From contig JAPOIM010000009.1 in assembly GCA_029978905.1 (NCBI GenBank), forward strand, positions 244-64,243: a stretch of DNA of 64,000 nucleotides. The letters run 5' to 3'. A program made the position numbers and the translations under genes. Shown piece by piece: positions 1 to 8,460 of the stretch. The stretch is from Planctomycetota bacterium (GTDB lineage Bacteria; Planctomycetota; Planctomycetia; Pirellulales; UBA1268). The notes below the pieces were generated by a model. The model made no database searches and was not told where the DNA came from. It was given only the letters and a program-made list of their open reading frames with translations. How positions within the stretch are numbered: position 1 is the first letter of the stretch; each line of letters begins with the position of its first letter.

Positions 1-2
1 CC

Positions 3-668
3 ACGTTTGTCTGTCCTTCCAGCCCGAACCGCATCGGGACTGGCGAGTCGAATCACACCTATTCCATCAACATGGGCACCTCACATAATGCCCCCCACAC
101 GACGTCGGGTGCGTCTCATGCTGGCGAGACGAGGCACAACGGGATCGCCTCATATCGGCATGAGAACAGCGGCTATGGTGACGCCCCGGTGACCTTCGGC
201 TCGATCAGCGACGGTACCAGCAAGACTGCTGGCTACTCGGAGTTTGTGATCGAGAAGTGGCATGGCAACATCGTGGGTGACAAGAAGTTGCAGCGTAGCC
301 AGGTCTACAGTTGGGCTCGCGGCAACTCGACGGCTGAAATGCGTCAGTCGTGCCTCAGCCAAACGGCACTCAATGATGGCGGTGGCGGACGCATCATGCG
401 AGGTGGCGGTTGGTCCTGGTCGTTCATGGCGGCTGGTGGTGCGTATTCGCACACCATGATGCCGAACGAGAAGAGCTGCCAGACGTGGGATGGCCCTGGT
501 GGTGGCGACTGGTATGGTTCGAATCTGCTTACCGCGACCAGCGAGCATCCCGGCGGTGTGAACGTCGGCATGATGGACGGGGGTGTGCGGTACGTGACCG
601 ACGATGTCGCCAATGAAGTCTGGTGGGCGATGGGGACTCGCAACTGCGGTGAGGCAACCTCCTACTAA
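3..668 (+). CDS. DUF1559 domain protein, C-terminal part (5' cut by window edge)
   Basis: The reading frame is open from base 3, upstream of the ATG at 72 used by the ORF track. The upstream residues TFVCPSSPNRIGTG fit the family's 'CPS/CPSD' region, so the gene begins outside the window. The C-terminus has the family's ending: HPGGVNVGMMDGGVRYV, then a VWWAMGTRNCGE block. DUF1559 proteins are abundant planctomycete surface proteins that usually start with a type IV pilin-like prepilin leader; that leader would lie off the left edge. Family placement is strong. The molecular role is unknown, and pseudopilin-like assembly is inference from the family. A strong hairpin follows the stop codon. 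Confidence 0.85.
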   Translation, partial: TFVCPSSPNRIGTGESNHTYSINMGTSHNAPHTTSGASHAGETRHNGIASYRHENSGYGDAPVTFGSISDGTSKTAGYSEFVIEKWHGNIVGDKKLQRSQVYSWARGNSTAEMRQSCLSQTALNDGGGGRIMRGGGWSWSFMAAGGAYSHTMMPNEKSCQTWDGPGGGDWYGSNLLTATSEHPGGVNVGMMDGGVRYVTDDVANEVWWAMGTRNCGEATSY

Positions 669-745
669 GCCGCCTGCACTCACACAGGATCGGTACATCT
701 GATGCGACAACGCTTTCTTTTGAAAGCCTGTCTTCAGGAAAACGA

Positions 746-775
746 AACGGGGCGGCCGGCAACGGTCGCCCCGTT
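746..775 (+). terminator. Hairpin terminator after the DUF1559 gene
   Basis: A 12-base stem (AACGGGGCGGCC / GGTCGCCCCGTT, one G-T pair) with a 6-base loop lies 78 bases after the DUF1559 stop. The T-tract is poor (CTGCTTC), so it may not be a classical rho-independent terminator. It sits inside the first part of ORF 702-2066, which argues that the next gene starts downstream of it. Confidence 0.6.
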
Positions 776-809
776 CTGCTTCGCGGGGCTTGTGCCCCGT
801 GAGAGCGGG

Positions 810-2066
810 GTGAAGGCGGGGAGAGCACGCGGTCTTGTTCTGGGAGCCCTCGGGCTTGCCACGTTGGCTGTTGGTGTCTTGTGGGTCGCCGCGAGTCGAG
901 GCTTGGCAACCGCGGAAGGATTGGCTCGGCATGGGCTCTGGGAAGATGTCCACGCGCCGATCACTCGTTATCTCTGGCTCTTTCCGGATGATCCGCGGGC
1001 GAACCTTTTGGCGGCGGAGGCACTTGTCAAAGATGATTCCCTCCCGCTCGTGAAACGCATCACAGAGTCGCTGGGCTGCTTGGCTCGCATCCCAGATGAC
1101 TCATCAGGTGCGGTTGCTGCGCGGATCGCCGAAGCGAGGGTGAAGCTGTTTCTGCGATACGAGCCGATTGCAGCCTCGCGTTCGCTTGAACGAGCGATTC
1201 AACTGGACCCAAGCGCGCTTGAGCTCCGACTGCTGCTGTGGAAGCTGTTGGAGCTCACTGGCCGGGCCGAGGAAGCGGAAGAAACGTTTTGGGCGAGCTA
1301 TGAACTTTCTCCTGATGCTGAGAAGCCCAGACGACTACGGGAGTGGTATGTCAGTCAGTTCTTCCCGCTGACCTCGACGGCAGAAATCGATCGCTTGATG
1401 GGCTTCCGCACCACGGCTTCCGAGGCTGGAACCGCGGTGGAGATGAAGCGTTTCCAGCGGTTTCGACTAGCCGAGCCCGCGGAGCCCGTGCCGCATGCGG
1501 CGCTCGCCGAGTTTTTTCTTCGCGAGAATGAGCCAGAGCTTGCTTTTGAGGTGCTTGACGAGGCGGCGGGGCAGATCCCGCAGGTCCAGCAAACCAACCC
1601 CTTTATTCTTGGCGTCGTCGTGGAAACGCTGCTCGAGTTGGGCGAAACCGAGCCCGCTCGTGAGACGTTTGAGCGGTGGCCGCAACCTGCGTCCGGACGG
1701 CGATACGCGCTCGTGAAGGGGCGTGTGCTGCAGGAGGCGGCTGAGGATGCAGGGGCGGCTGCGGAGGCCTATCGTGAGGCACTTTCTACGTGGCCGGGGG
1801 AAATCGACTGGCGGACGATGAATCGCCTGGCGGGTTGCCTCGCGCGCGTTGGGGACACGGAGGGGGCGGCTGCAGAGCGACAGTTGGTGCAGCAGGTGCA
1901 GGATCGGATTCCGCAGGATCGGCTACAAGCGCTGCTCGATGGTCTGGGCACTCCAGACGATCCGCTGGTCGCCGACGCGATGGCCGACTTTTACCGCGAG
2001 ATCGGTCGGCCGCGGGAGGCGGATGCGTGGGCGGGCGTGGCGTCGATTGCCAGAGAGGGTCGCTAG
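810..2066 (+). CDS. Membrane-anchored TPR-repeat protein
   Basis: I place the start at GTG 810 rather than ATG 702. The first 36 codons of the ORF overlap the terminator hairpin, and from 810 the protein opens as a textbook signal anchor: basic KAGRARG, then about 20 hydrophobic residues (LVLGALGLATLAVGVLWVAA). GTG 792 is an alternative. The rest (418 aa in all) is helical and Ala/Glu/Leu-rich with degenerate TPR units, such as the stretch around DPSALELRLLLWKLLELTGRAEEA. It probably sits at the membrane with its repeats outside the cytoplasm, as a protein-protein scaffold. It matches the minus-strand TPR gene at 2409-3692 in plan (one N-terminal helix plus TPRs). The function is unknown. Confidence 0.7.
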   Translation: MKAGRARGLVLGALGLATLAVGVLWVAASRGLATAEGLARHGLWEDVHAPITRYLWLFPDDPRANLLAAEALVKDDSLPLVKRITESLGCLARIPDDSSGAVAARIAEARVKLFLRYEPIAASRSLERAIQLDPSALELRLLLWKLLELTGRAEEAEETFWASYELSPDAEKPRRLREWYVSQFFPLTSTAEIDRLMGFRTTASEAGTAVEMKRFQRFRLAEPAEPVPHAALAEFFLRENEPELAFEVLDEAAGQIPQVQQTNPFILGVVVETLLELGETEPARETFERWPQPASGRRYALVKGRVLQEAAEDAGAAAEAYREALSTWPGEIDWRTMNRLAGCLARVGDTEGAAAERQLVQQVQDRIPQDRLQALLDGLGTPDDPLVADAMADFYREIGRPREADAWAGVASIAREGR

Positions 2067-2212
2067 ACCGAGGCGTGCCTAGGGATACACTGTGTTCAGC
2101 GGGAGGAGCGTGGACCAGCCGAACTTCTAGGACTGAATCTGCGCTCAATCCGCTGCTTGGCCGCCTTGAGTCGGCTGAGTTTTCTCAAGCGAAAACATTC
2201 GGGGAGAAAGCA

Positions 2213-2395
2213 ATGAAGAAGATGTTTTTGATGCTGATTGCCGTGGCAATGTTGGGTGTTGTGGGCTGCTCAGAGCCAAGCCCCGAGCCCACGATCGAGG
2301 CCGTGCAGCAGCCCGGGCAAAGTGCGATGGAGCGGGCGATGCAGGGCATGCCTCAAGACCAGCGCGAGAAGTACGAGCAGCAGAAGCAGAACTAA
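2213..2395 (+). CDS. Small lipoprotein, 60 aa
   Basis: This lies inside the longer ORF 1790-2395, but the only convincing start is ATG 2213, preceded by GGGGAG at good spacing. MKK is followed by a hydrophobic run and a lipobox (GVVGC, Cys19), so the mature protein is about 42 residues, lipid-anchored, Gln/Glu/Pro-rich and highly charged (DQREKYEQQKQN at the end). It resembles many small planctomycete lipoproteins of unknown role. It is tail to tail with the minus-strand TPR gene, with a gap of only 13 bases. Confidence 0.75.
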   Translation: MKKMFLMLIAVAMLGVVGCSEPSPEPTIEAVQQPGQSAMERAMQGMPQDQREKYEQQKQN

Positions 2396-2408
2396 TCAGT
2401 CGCGGGGG

Positions 2409-3692
2409 TCACGGCTCGTTCACGGGAACGGCGTCGAGCGAGGGAAGCGGGCCACGCTTCTCAACCGCGGAGCGAAGATCCTGCACGAAGGGCTCCCCAT
2501 CAAAAGATGACGGGAGCCCTTCCAGCAGGTCATTGGCCTGCTGCCAGTTGCCCGCGGCTGCAAACTGATGGGCTCGTACCGCGACTGCCCAAGGGTTTGT
2601 GGGAGCGGCGACCACAAACTGCTCGATGAGGCGGCTGCGTTGCTGCCGCCCGCGAGCGGCATCGGCAATGGCTTTCCAGCGAGCAAAGCCTGCCTGGTCG
2701 TCGCTGCTCGCCGCCAGTCTTTGGAAGAGATACGCGGTCTCTGGTCGCTCGGCGGCCACCTCTTCCAGCGGGGCGAGCCATTCGCGGGCCGCCTCCGCAT
2801 CGCCGTCGGCGAGCGCCACCTCGGCGAGCGCCTCACGCGGGGAGACGCTCGCAGGCTGAATCGCGACGGCGTCCTTCCAAGCGTTCACCGCAGCCTCTTG
2901 GTCACCTGTTTGGGCGGAGGCCCGACCAAGCCGGAAGGAGGCTTCGCCGGTTGGCGTGATCGCAAGGCTCCGCTGAAACTGCGTGCGTGCGGCCTCCGCG
3001 TCTCCTTGGTCGAGCAGCGTGTTGCCGTACTGCAAGAAGACTTCGTGTGGAGGGAGCTGGAGGTCCACCGCGTCTGGGCTGGCAGCAAGCGCGCGCTGGT
3101 AGGCAGCTGCCGCCGATGCCGAGTCGCCAAGGTCTTGGTAGAAGATTGCCTGGAGAAGATTGCCCTGGGCCTGCATCCCAGAGAGGTCGGTGTAGCGGGC
3201 GGCGAGTGCGATCGCGTCCTTCAATCGCCCTAGCCGAGCGGTGCATGTGGCGAGTTCGTAGGTGGCGTCGGCGTCGCTTGGCTGCATTCGCAGGAACTGA
3301 TCGAGGAGTCGCGAGGCCCGCGACCAGGATTCGGTCATCAGGTAGCCGGCCGCCCAGGCGTGCACATCCTCAGCAGACGCGGCTCCGATCTCTTCGTAGA
3401 TCGCCACGGCTTCAGCCCCACGTCTCAGTGCGACAAGCGATCGTGCTCGCAGCGACATTCCGCGAGGATCGTCTGGATGGGAATCGAGATAGAAGCCCGC
3501 AAACGCTTCGGCCCTTTCAGGATCTCCCGCGGCAAGCGAGGCCTCGCCCTGTCGCAATGGCCAACTTTGCCACCGCTCGATGCCCCACACAATGACCAGC
3601 GCCGCCCCCACGGCGAGCAAGGCAGCGAGAAGAAGTTTGGTGGTCTTGGAGCGTGGCGACTGAGAAAGTGTCGCCGCCTTGGGGTCGCTCAT
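2409..3692 (-). CDS. Membrane-anchored TPR-repeat protein (last gene of the CRTAC1/PSD1 operon)
   Basis: 427 aa. There is a short cytoplasmic N-terminus (MSDPKAATLSQSPRSKTTK), one transmembrane helix at about residues 20-41, then TPR-type helical repeats to about residue 400. Repeat signatures are visible, for example the Asp/Ala-rich unit ending GRLKDAIALAARYTDLSG, and DLGDSASAAAAYQRALAASPDA. It starts by a 4-base ATGA overlap with the CRTAC1-like gene upstream (3689-5551), so translation is probably coupled. TPR proteins next to CRTAC1-like ASPIC/UnbV proteins are a recurrent planctomycete and acidobacterial arrangement. A scaffold role for the secreted partners is inference. Confidence 0.8.
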   Translation of the reverse strand: MSDPKAATLSQSPRSKTTKLLLAALLAVGAALVIVWGIERWQSWPLRQGEASLAAGDPERAEAFAGFYLDSHPDDPRGMSLRARSLVALRRGAEAVAIYEEIGAASAEDVHAWAAGYLMTESWSRASRLLDQFLRMQPSDADATYELATCTARLGRLKDAIALAARYTDLSGMQAQGNLLQAIFYQDLGDSASAAAAYQRALAASPDAVDLQLPPHEVFLQYGNTLLDQGDAEAARTQFQRSLAITPTGEASFRLGRASAQTGDQEAAVNAWKDAVAIQPASVSPREALAEVALADGDAEAAREWLAPLEEVAAERPETAYLFQRLAASSDDQAGFARWKAIADAARGRQQRSRLIEQFVVAAPTNPWAVAVRAHQFAAAGNWQQANDLLEGLPSSFDGEPFVQDLRSAVEKRGPLPSLDAVPVNEP

Positions 3693-5551
3693 GGCGTGGT
3701 TTCTCCGAGACTCCTCGCGGCGGTGATCGGCTCCGCTGTCGACCCCTCCATGATCCGCCAGTAGTGGTCACCTGCGAGGGTCATCTCATCAACGCGACCA
3801 CTTGGCCAATAGATGGTGACTTGGGCTGGGGTGTCGGCGGACTCGAGTGTGAAGAGGAGGCGAGGGTCATGGCTTGCCTGATAACTCCCACCGGCAGCGA
3901 TCGGCCGCAGCATCCGGATGGCACCCGAAACCACTTCGACACGCCCGCCGATCGGTGGAATCCGGGAAGGGGTCACGAGTTCCAAACCGAGGAATCCACC
4001 GCCGGCCTCCGTGTGGTTCGCCAGCAGCGCGGAAGGAGAGTTGTTGTGGGCGACGGCGATATCCAGATCACCATCGTTGTCGAAGTCACCTCCCGCCACG
4101 CCGCGGCCAAGCCAAAGCTCGGCGAAGTAGTCGCCTTCCACTTCCTGCGACACATCCTCAAACCTCGTGCGGTCCACCCGGCGCAGGAGCTGCGGTGCCA
4201 TCTTCTCCGGAGGGGCGTTTGGCCCCAAAACATGCCCCGTGGTCACGAAGAGATCGAGGAGCCCATTGCGGTCCCAGTCGAGGGCCACCGAGCCAAACCC
4301 CAGGTTGTCGAAACTCGTGGCCGCGATCTTCGTGCGGCGGCTCTCGTCGGCGAACTGCAGGCCACCGAGGTTGCGATAGAGCGTGTTTTTTGCCTTGTGG
4401 AAATGGGCGAGAAACAGGTCTGGCAGGCCGTCGTCGTTGAGGTCCTCACAGACAATGCCCATCGTCGCTTCATTCTCTCCCTGGTCGCTCAGCGCGCACC
4501 CGGAGGCGATCGCGATCTCGCGGTATGTCGTTGACAGCGGTTCGTCACCTCGAAGGTCGCCAGCGGGCTCTGGCGTGTAGAGCAGGTTTGGGGTCATGTC
4601 ATTGCCAACATAGATCTCCGGTCGCAGGTCGTGGTCGAAGTCGACAGCAACCACGGCGAGCCCCTTGCCGGCACCGTCGGGCTCCACGATCCCAAGGGTG
4701 CGCGACTGCTCAAGAAACGTGCCATCGCCTTGGCTGAGAAACACGGAATCCTGAATCCCTTTGTAGGTGCCAGGCCCGCAGTAGCCCGTGTCTCCACCGT
4801 AGTCACAGGGACGCACATTCTCGGGCGTCTGGTCGAGGAAGTTGGCGACGTAGAGGTCGAGTTGGCCGTCGAAGTTCAGGTCGGCGAAGAAGGCTGCGGT
4901 GCTCCAGGCGGGATCGCCAACACCAGCGGATGCCGTGACGTCCGTGAAGGTGCCGTCGCCGTTGTTGAGCAGAAGAAGGTTGGTGCCGTAGTTGGTCACA
5001 TAGATGTCGGGAAATCCGTCGGCGTCGTAGTCGCCAACAGCCACGCCTTGCCCGTACCCGCCATCGGTGATGCCGGCGGCCTCGGTGACGTTCTTGAAGT
5101 GCACCTGCCCTGTGGCGTCAGGGCCCTGGCTGCGGAAGAGTTGGTCTGGAGCGGTGCGGTCAGGTCCTTTGCCAGGCTCGATTGGACCACCATTGGTGAA
5201 GAAGAGATCGAGCCACCCGTCGAGATCGGCATCCAGCCAGGCGACCCCACCTCCCATCACTTCCACGATCAGCCACCGCCCCTCCACAACATCCCGGTCG
5301 TAGGTAAAGTCGACACCTGATTCCTGTGCCACGTTGTCAAACACGGGACGCACGGTCGGGGCGGCGGGGGCTTGCGTGGCCTCGGGGCTCCCGGTCGCTG
5401 TGGGCGAGGCTGGTTCACGTAGGGCAGCGCCTACGGGATCTGGTGGGGAGGGCGGTTTGGGGGCAGGCTCCCTACATCCTGAGAGGGTGGCGGCGACAAG
5501 AATCGCCAGCCAGAACGGCCTTACGAGCGGAATCCAGTCGAGCCACCTCAT
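3689..5551 (-). CDS. CRTAC1-like FG-GAP/VCBS and ASPIC/UnbV lipoprotein
   Basis: 620 aa. The N-terminus has a hydrophobic stretch and lipobox (LSGC, Cys26), then a Pro/Ala linker, so it is probably a surface or periplasmic lipoprotein. The body is an FG-GAP/VCBS beta-propeller with calcium loops of the DxDxDG type: DADLDGWLD, DYDADGFPD, DLNFDGQLD, DLNDDGLPD, DWDRNGLLD, DFDNDGDLD, plus a degraded DFDHDLRPE. The C-terminus is an ASPIC/UnbV domain (GGSYQASHDPRLLF and IYWPSGRVDEM). It overlaps both neighbours by 4 bases. CRTAC1-like proteins are presumed calcium-binding adhesion or ligand-binding proteins. No enzymatic residues are evident. Confidence 0.92.
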   Translation of the reverse strand: MRWLDWIPLVRPFWLAILVAATLSGCREPAPKPPSPPDPVGAALREPASPTATGSPEATQAPAAPTVRPVFDNVAQESGVDFTYDRDVVEGRWLIVEVMGGGVAWLDADLDGWLDLFFTNGGPIEPGKGPDRTAPDQLFRSQGPDATGQVHFKNVTEAAGITDGGYGQGVAVGDYDADGFPDIYVTNYGTNLLLLNNGDGTFTDVTASAGVGDPAWSTAAFFADLNFDGQLDLYVANFLDQTPENVRPCDYGGDTGYCGPGTYKGIQDSVFLSQGDGTFLEQSRTLGIVEPDGAGKGLAVVAVDFDHDLRPEIYVGNDMTPNLLYTPEPAGDLRGDEPLSTTYREIAIASGCALSDQGENEATMGIVCEDLNDDGLPDLFLAHFHKAKNTLYRNLGGLQFADESRRTKIAATSFDNLGFGSVALDWDRNGLLDLFVTTGHVLGPNAPPEKMAPQLLRRVDRTRFEDVSQEVEGDYFAELWLGRGVAGGDFDNDGDLDIAVAHNNSPSALLANHTEAGGGFLGLELVTPSRIPPIGGRVEVVSGAIRMLRPIAAGGSYQASHDPRLLFTLESADTPAQVTIYWPSGRVDEMTLAGDHYWRIMEGSTAEPITAARSLGETTP

Positions 5552-7368
5552 TCGCGATACTCCCGCATCGGGAAGACGAGGGGTTGGGTGTCGCCAGCAG
5601 GTTCGACAATGAGGTAACTCCCGCCTGCGGCAAGCCCGTCCACTCGCGAGTTGGTGCCATTGGGCCAGCGAATCGAAATGGCAGCTTCGGCGTCTTGGTC
5701 CACCGCAAAGAAGAGGCGAGGATCTCGCGTCGACTGGTAGCCGCCTCCACCTTTGATCTGTCGTATCTGCGAAGGGGTGCCGGTAAACGTGACCACCGCG
5801 CCAATGGCGTCGCGGTTGCTCGATGTGCCAACAAGCTTGAGCGACAGCGGGAGGCGGTTGGGGGCCGCAACGTTGGCGCGATCGTTTGCGAGCAAGGTGG
5901 CGTCTTCGTCGCGATGATTGAAGACAAAATCTTCATCCCCGTCGTTATCGAGATCCACGGCAATCAGGCCGCGCCCCTGGTGCGGCTTGAGAAAGTAGTC
6001 GCCCGCCTGTGCTGCGGCGACCGGCTCAAACCGCCCGCGCTGGTTGTGCAGCACAAGTCCGCTCTGCCTGAGGTCGGCGTCGGCGTCGCGCTCATCACCA
6101 ACATGCCCACTGGTGACGATCGCATCTTCTTGGCCGTCGAGGTCGAGGTCGGCGAACTGCACGCCCCAACTCACCAGCTGCATGCCGGCGGGGCCCACGC
6201 CACTCGCTTCGCTTGCATCGACAAACATGCCACTTCCGGAGTTGGCAAAGAGGAGGTTGTATTCGCGCTGAAAGTCAGTCACGAGCAGATCGAAGCGGCC
6301 GGTGCCACGCGTGTCGGCGGCATCGATCCCCATGCTTGACTTCACCCGGCCAAGTGAATCATAGGCGGCCCCCGACAGATCGCTCTTGTCGGTGAAGGTG
6401 CCCGTGCTGCTGCCAGCAAAGAAGACGTTGTGGTTTAAGTCGTTGGCAACGTAGAGGTCGAGGGAGGTGTCGTCGTCAAGATGTGCGGCCAGCACGCACA
6501 GCCCACGTCCTGGGGGGACGAGGATGCCGGAGGTGTCGCTTGCGTCTGCGAAGCGACCGTCGCCCACATTTTGAAAAAAGGCGTCGGCGACAGGCTCGAC
6601 CGTCAGCGGGCTACAAAAAACGCGGGCGTTGTTTGCCGCATCTCCGCAGAAGGGATTGTCGTCGAGCGACCAGTTGCCATAGTGGCAGACGTACACGTCG
6701 AGCAGCCCGTCGAGATCGGCATCGAAGAAAGCCGCGCTCGAACTCCACCGAGCATCCTCAAGGCCCACCTCCACTCGCTCGAAGCGGCCGTCACCGAGAT
6801 TGTGGAAGAGAGCGTCTGGGCCGTAGCCGGTGATCAACACGTCTGGAAAACCGTCGGCGTCGTAATCGGCAACCGCCACGCCGTGGGCGTAGCCCCGATA
6901 GCCGAGGCCAGTTTTTTCGGTGGTCTCAGAAAACTGCCATGCACCGAGGTTGCGGTAGCACCGATTGCGCTCAGTTGAGGTTTCCGGCAGGACCGGGAAG
7001 TCGTTGCCGGTGGCAAACAGGAGGTCCATGCGGCCGTCGAGATCGTAGTCGAAGGCGGCGAGGCCGCTGCCGTTGGCCGACGGGAAGGGTTTCTCGGGCG
7101 AATCGCCAGAATGGTGCCGAAACGCGATGCCCGAGGCAGCGGTTCGGTCGCTGAACCAGGCGGGGCCCGTCGGTGTGGAGGCAGGGGAGGACTCAACGGT
7201 CGCGGCAGGGGAAGGCTCGGCGGTGGCCACAAGCGTGCTGGGTGGCGGGGCGTCATGCTCGTTGACGGACTGTGGTGTGGGCGGGGAGGGCCGGTAGAAC
7301 AGCATCAGCACTCCAGCGGCCACCATGATGGCGGTCGTACCGATGACCAGCAGCATGACTCGAGGCAT
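5548..7368 (-). CDS. CRTAC1-like FG-GAP/VCBS and ASPIC/UnbV protein
   Basis: 606 aa, tandem paralogue of the downstream gene. The N-terminus is a membrane helix (MLLVIGTTAIMVAAGVLMLFY) without a lipobox, then a Pro/Ser/Ala-rich linker, so this copy is probably helix-anchored where its neighbour is lipid-anchored. Calcium loops include DYDLDGRMD, DYDADGFPD, DADLDGLLD, DLDLDGQED and DLDNDGDED; one repeat has the weak HLDDDTSLD. The ASPIC/UnbV tail shows GGGYQSTRDPRLFF and IRWPNGTNSRVDGL. The two copies differ widely outside these motifs, so the duplication is old. Twelve bases separate it from the upstream WD40 gene. Confidence 0.92.
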   Translation of the reverse strand: MPRVMLLVIGTTAIMVAAGVLMLFYRPSPPTPQSVNEHDAPPPSTLVATAEPSPAATVESSPASTPTGPAWFSDRTAASGIAFRHHSGDSPEKPFPSANGSGLAAFDYDLDGRMDLLFATGNDFPVLPETSTERNRCYRNLGAWQFSETTEKTGLGYRGYAHGVAVADYDADGFPDVLITGYGPDALFHNLGDGRFERVEVGLEDARWSSSAAFFDADLDGLLDVYVCHYGNWSLDDNPFCGDAANNARVFCSPLTVEPVADAFFQNVGDGRFADASDTSGILVPPGRGLCVLAAHLDDDTSLDLYVANDLNHNVFFAGSSTGTFTDKSDLSGAAYDSLGRVKSSMGIDAADTRGTGRFDLLVTDFQREYNLLFANSGSGMFVDASEASGVGPAGMQLVSWGVQFADLDLDGQEDAIVTSGHVGDERDADADLRQSGLVLHNQRGRFEPVAAAQAGDYFLKPHQGRGLIAVDLDNDGDEDFVFNHRDEDATLLANDRANVAAPNRLPLSLKLVGTSSNRDAIGAVVTFTGTPSQIRQIKGGGGYQSTRDPRLFFAVDQDAEAAISIRWPNGTNSRVDGLAAGGSYLIVEPAGDTQPLVFPMREYRE

Positions 7369-7380
7369 GGGCTGCTCCGC

Positions 7381-8460
7381 TTAGGCGACGTCGTAGACTT
7401 CGATGCGGCCGAAGTCGGCGATTCGCCCATCTTTGTCTTTGTCGGGCTGGCCTTGGCCTCCGACCAGGATCATTTTCTGACCGTCAGCCGCGAACAGTAT
7501 CTCGGTGACACGGTATCCCGACTTGATGCTGCCCACTTTGGCACCATCGCTGATGCCAAACATCCCAACGTTCAGGTTCCCCCCCCGCAGCCTACCGCCC
7601 ATCGCAAACCAACTGCCATCGGGATGGACCGCCAAGGCTTCCATCAGGCCTTCTCCCGCGTCGCCCTCGTGGGTCTGATCGTCTTTGGTGGGAGGGTCGG
7701 CTCGCCAGTTCCACCGCTGCCAAAGTTGCTTGCCATTGCCCGCCATCGGATCGTGCATTGGCCCCATGCCGCACATCAGAAGGGCGGAATCGTCGGGAGT
7801 GAAACGCAGGGCGAAGATCCCGCCGAGGTAGCAGTGGCTCTTGATGATGCCCCAACTGGTGAAGTCGGGCGTGGTCCAGGTGGCCACCTGCTCGCCGCTG
7901 CGAGCATTCCAGATGCGGATCTCTCCCATCAAGTTTCCGGCGGCGACGAACTGGCCGTCGTTGCTGAAGGCGACAGCCTGAACGGAGGGGACGTGCGGCA
8001 GACTGTGAAGCATTTCGCCACTGGCAACATCCACGATCCTGACTGAAGGCTCCCGCTCTGGCGCCGGCTCATACTTGTAGCCGCCGGCGAGATACTGCCC
8101 GGTGACCGATGCCACAAGCGATTCGTCTGGCGAGACGGCCATGTCCCACGACCAGAAGTCGTGAAGCGTGAGCGACCGCACGCGCTCGTCAGTCGCCAGG
8201 TCATACCAGTGCAGCATCCCGTCGTAACCGGCGGAGAGATACTGGCCACGCTGTGGCAACACGGCGACGGAACTCACGTAGCTCGTGTGTTGACCAACTT
8301 TTCGGAGGCTTTGCTCTTCAAGGTTGACGCGGTAGACGCCGTCGAAACACCCGGCCAGAAGCTCTGTTTCATTGATCCGAGCCGCTGCCAGCACGGCGGT
8401 TGGCAGTTTGAAGTCTTTGACTCGGTTTGGGCTGGATGGAGGCATCGGCGTGAAGGGCAT
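7381..8460 (-). CDS. WD40-repeat protein
   Basis: 359 aa, apparently without a signal peptide, so probably cytoplasmic unless exported with a partner. WD40-type blades are visible: SVAVLPQRGQYLSAGYDGMLHWYDL, then AVAFSNDGQFVAAGNLMGEIRIWN, FALRFTPDDSALLMCG, and ILFAADGQKMILVGG near the end. It overlaps the DUF1501 gene upstream by one base (8460). Separate WD40 proteins beside DUF1501/PSD1 pairs are a common planctomycete arrangement. Elsewhere in this window the WD40 blades are fused to the cytochrome-like proteins (18866-24031 and 50440-53613), which suggests the same partnership. No catalytic motif is seen. Confidence 0.85.
   Translation of the reverse strand: MPFTPMPPSSPNRVKDFKLPTAVLAAARINETELLAGCFDGVYRVNLEEQSLRKVGQHTSYVSSVAVLPQRGQYLSAGYDGMLHWYDLATDERVRSLTLHDFWSWDMAVSPDESLVASVTGQYLAGGYKYEPAPEREPSVRIVDVASGEMLHSLPHVPSVQAVAFSNDGQFVAAGNLMGEIRIWNARSGEQVATWTTPDFTSWGIIKSHCYLGGIFALRFTPDDSALLMCGMGPMHDPMAGNGKQLWQRWNWRADPPTKDDQTHEGDAGEGLMEALAVHPDGSWFAMGGRLRGGNLNVGMFGISDGAKVGSIKSGYRVTEILFAADGQKMILVGGQGQPDKDKDGRIADFGRIEVYDVA

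Noticed and set aside
150-953. Long minus-strand ORF over the DUF1559 and TPR genes
   Set aside because: Arg/Pro/His-rich translation typical of an antisense shadow in high-GC DNA; no family pattern, and it lies over a gene with clear family motifs.
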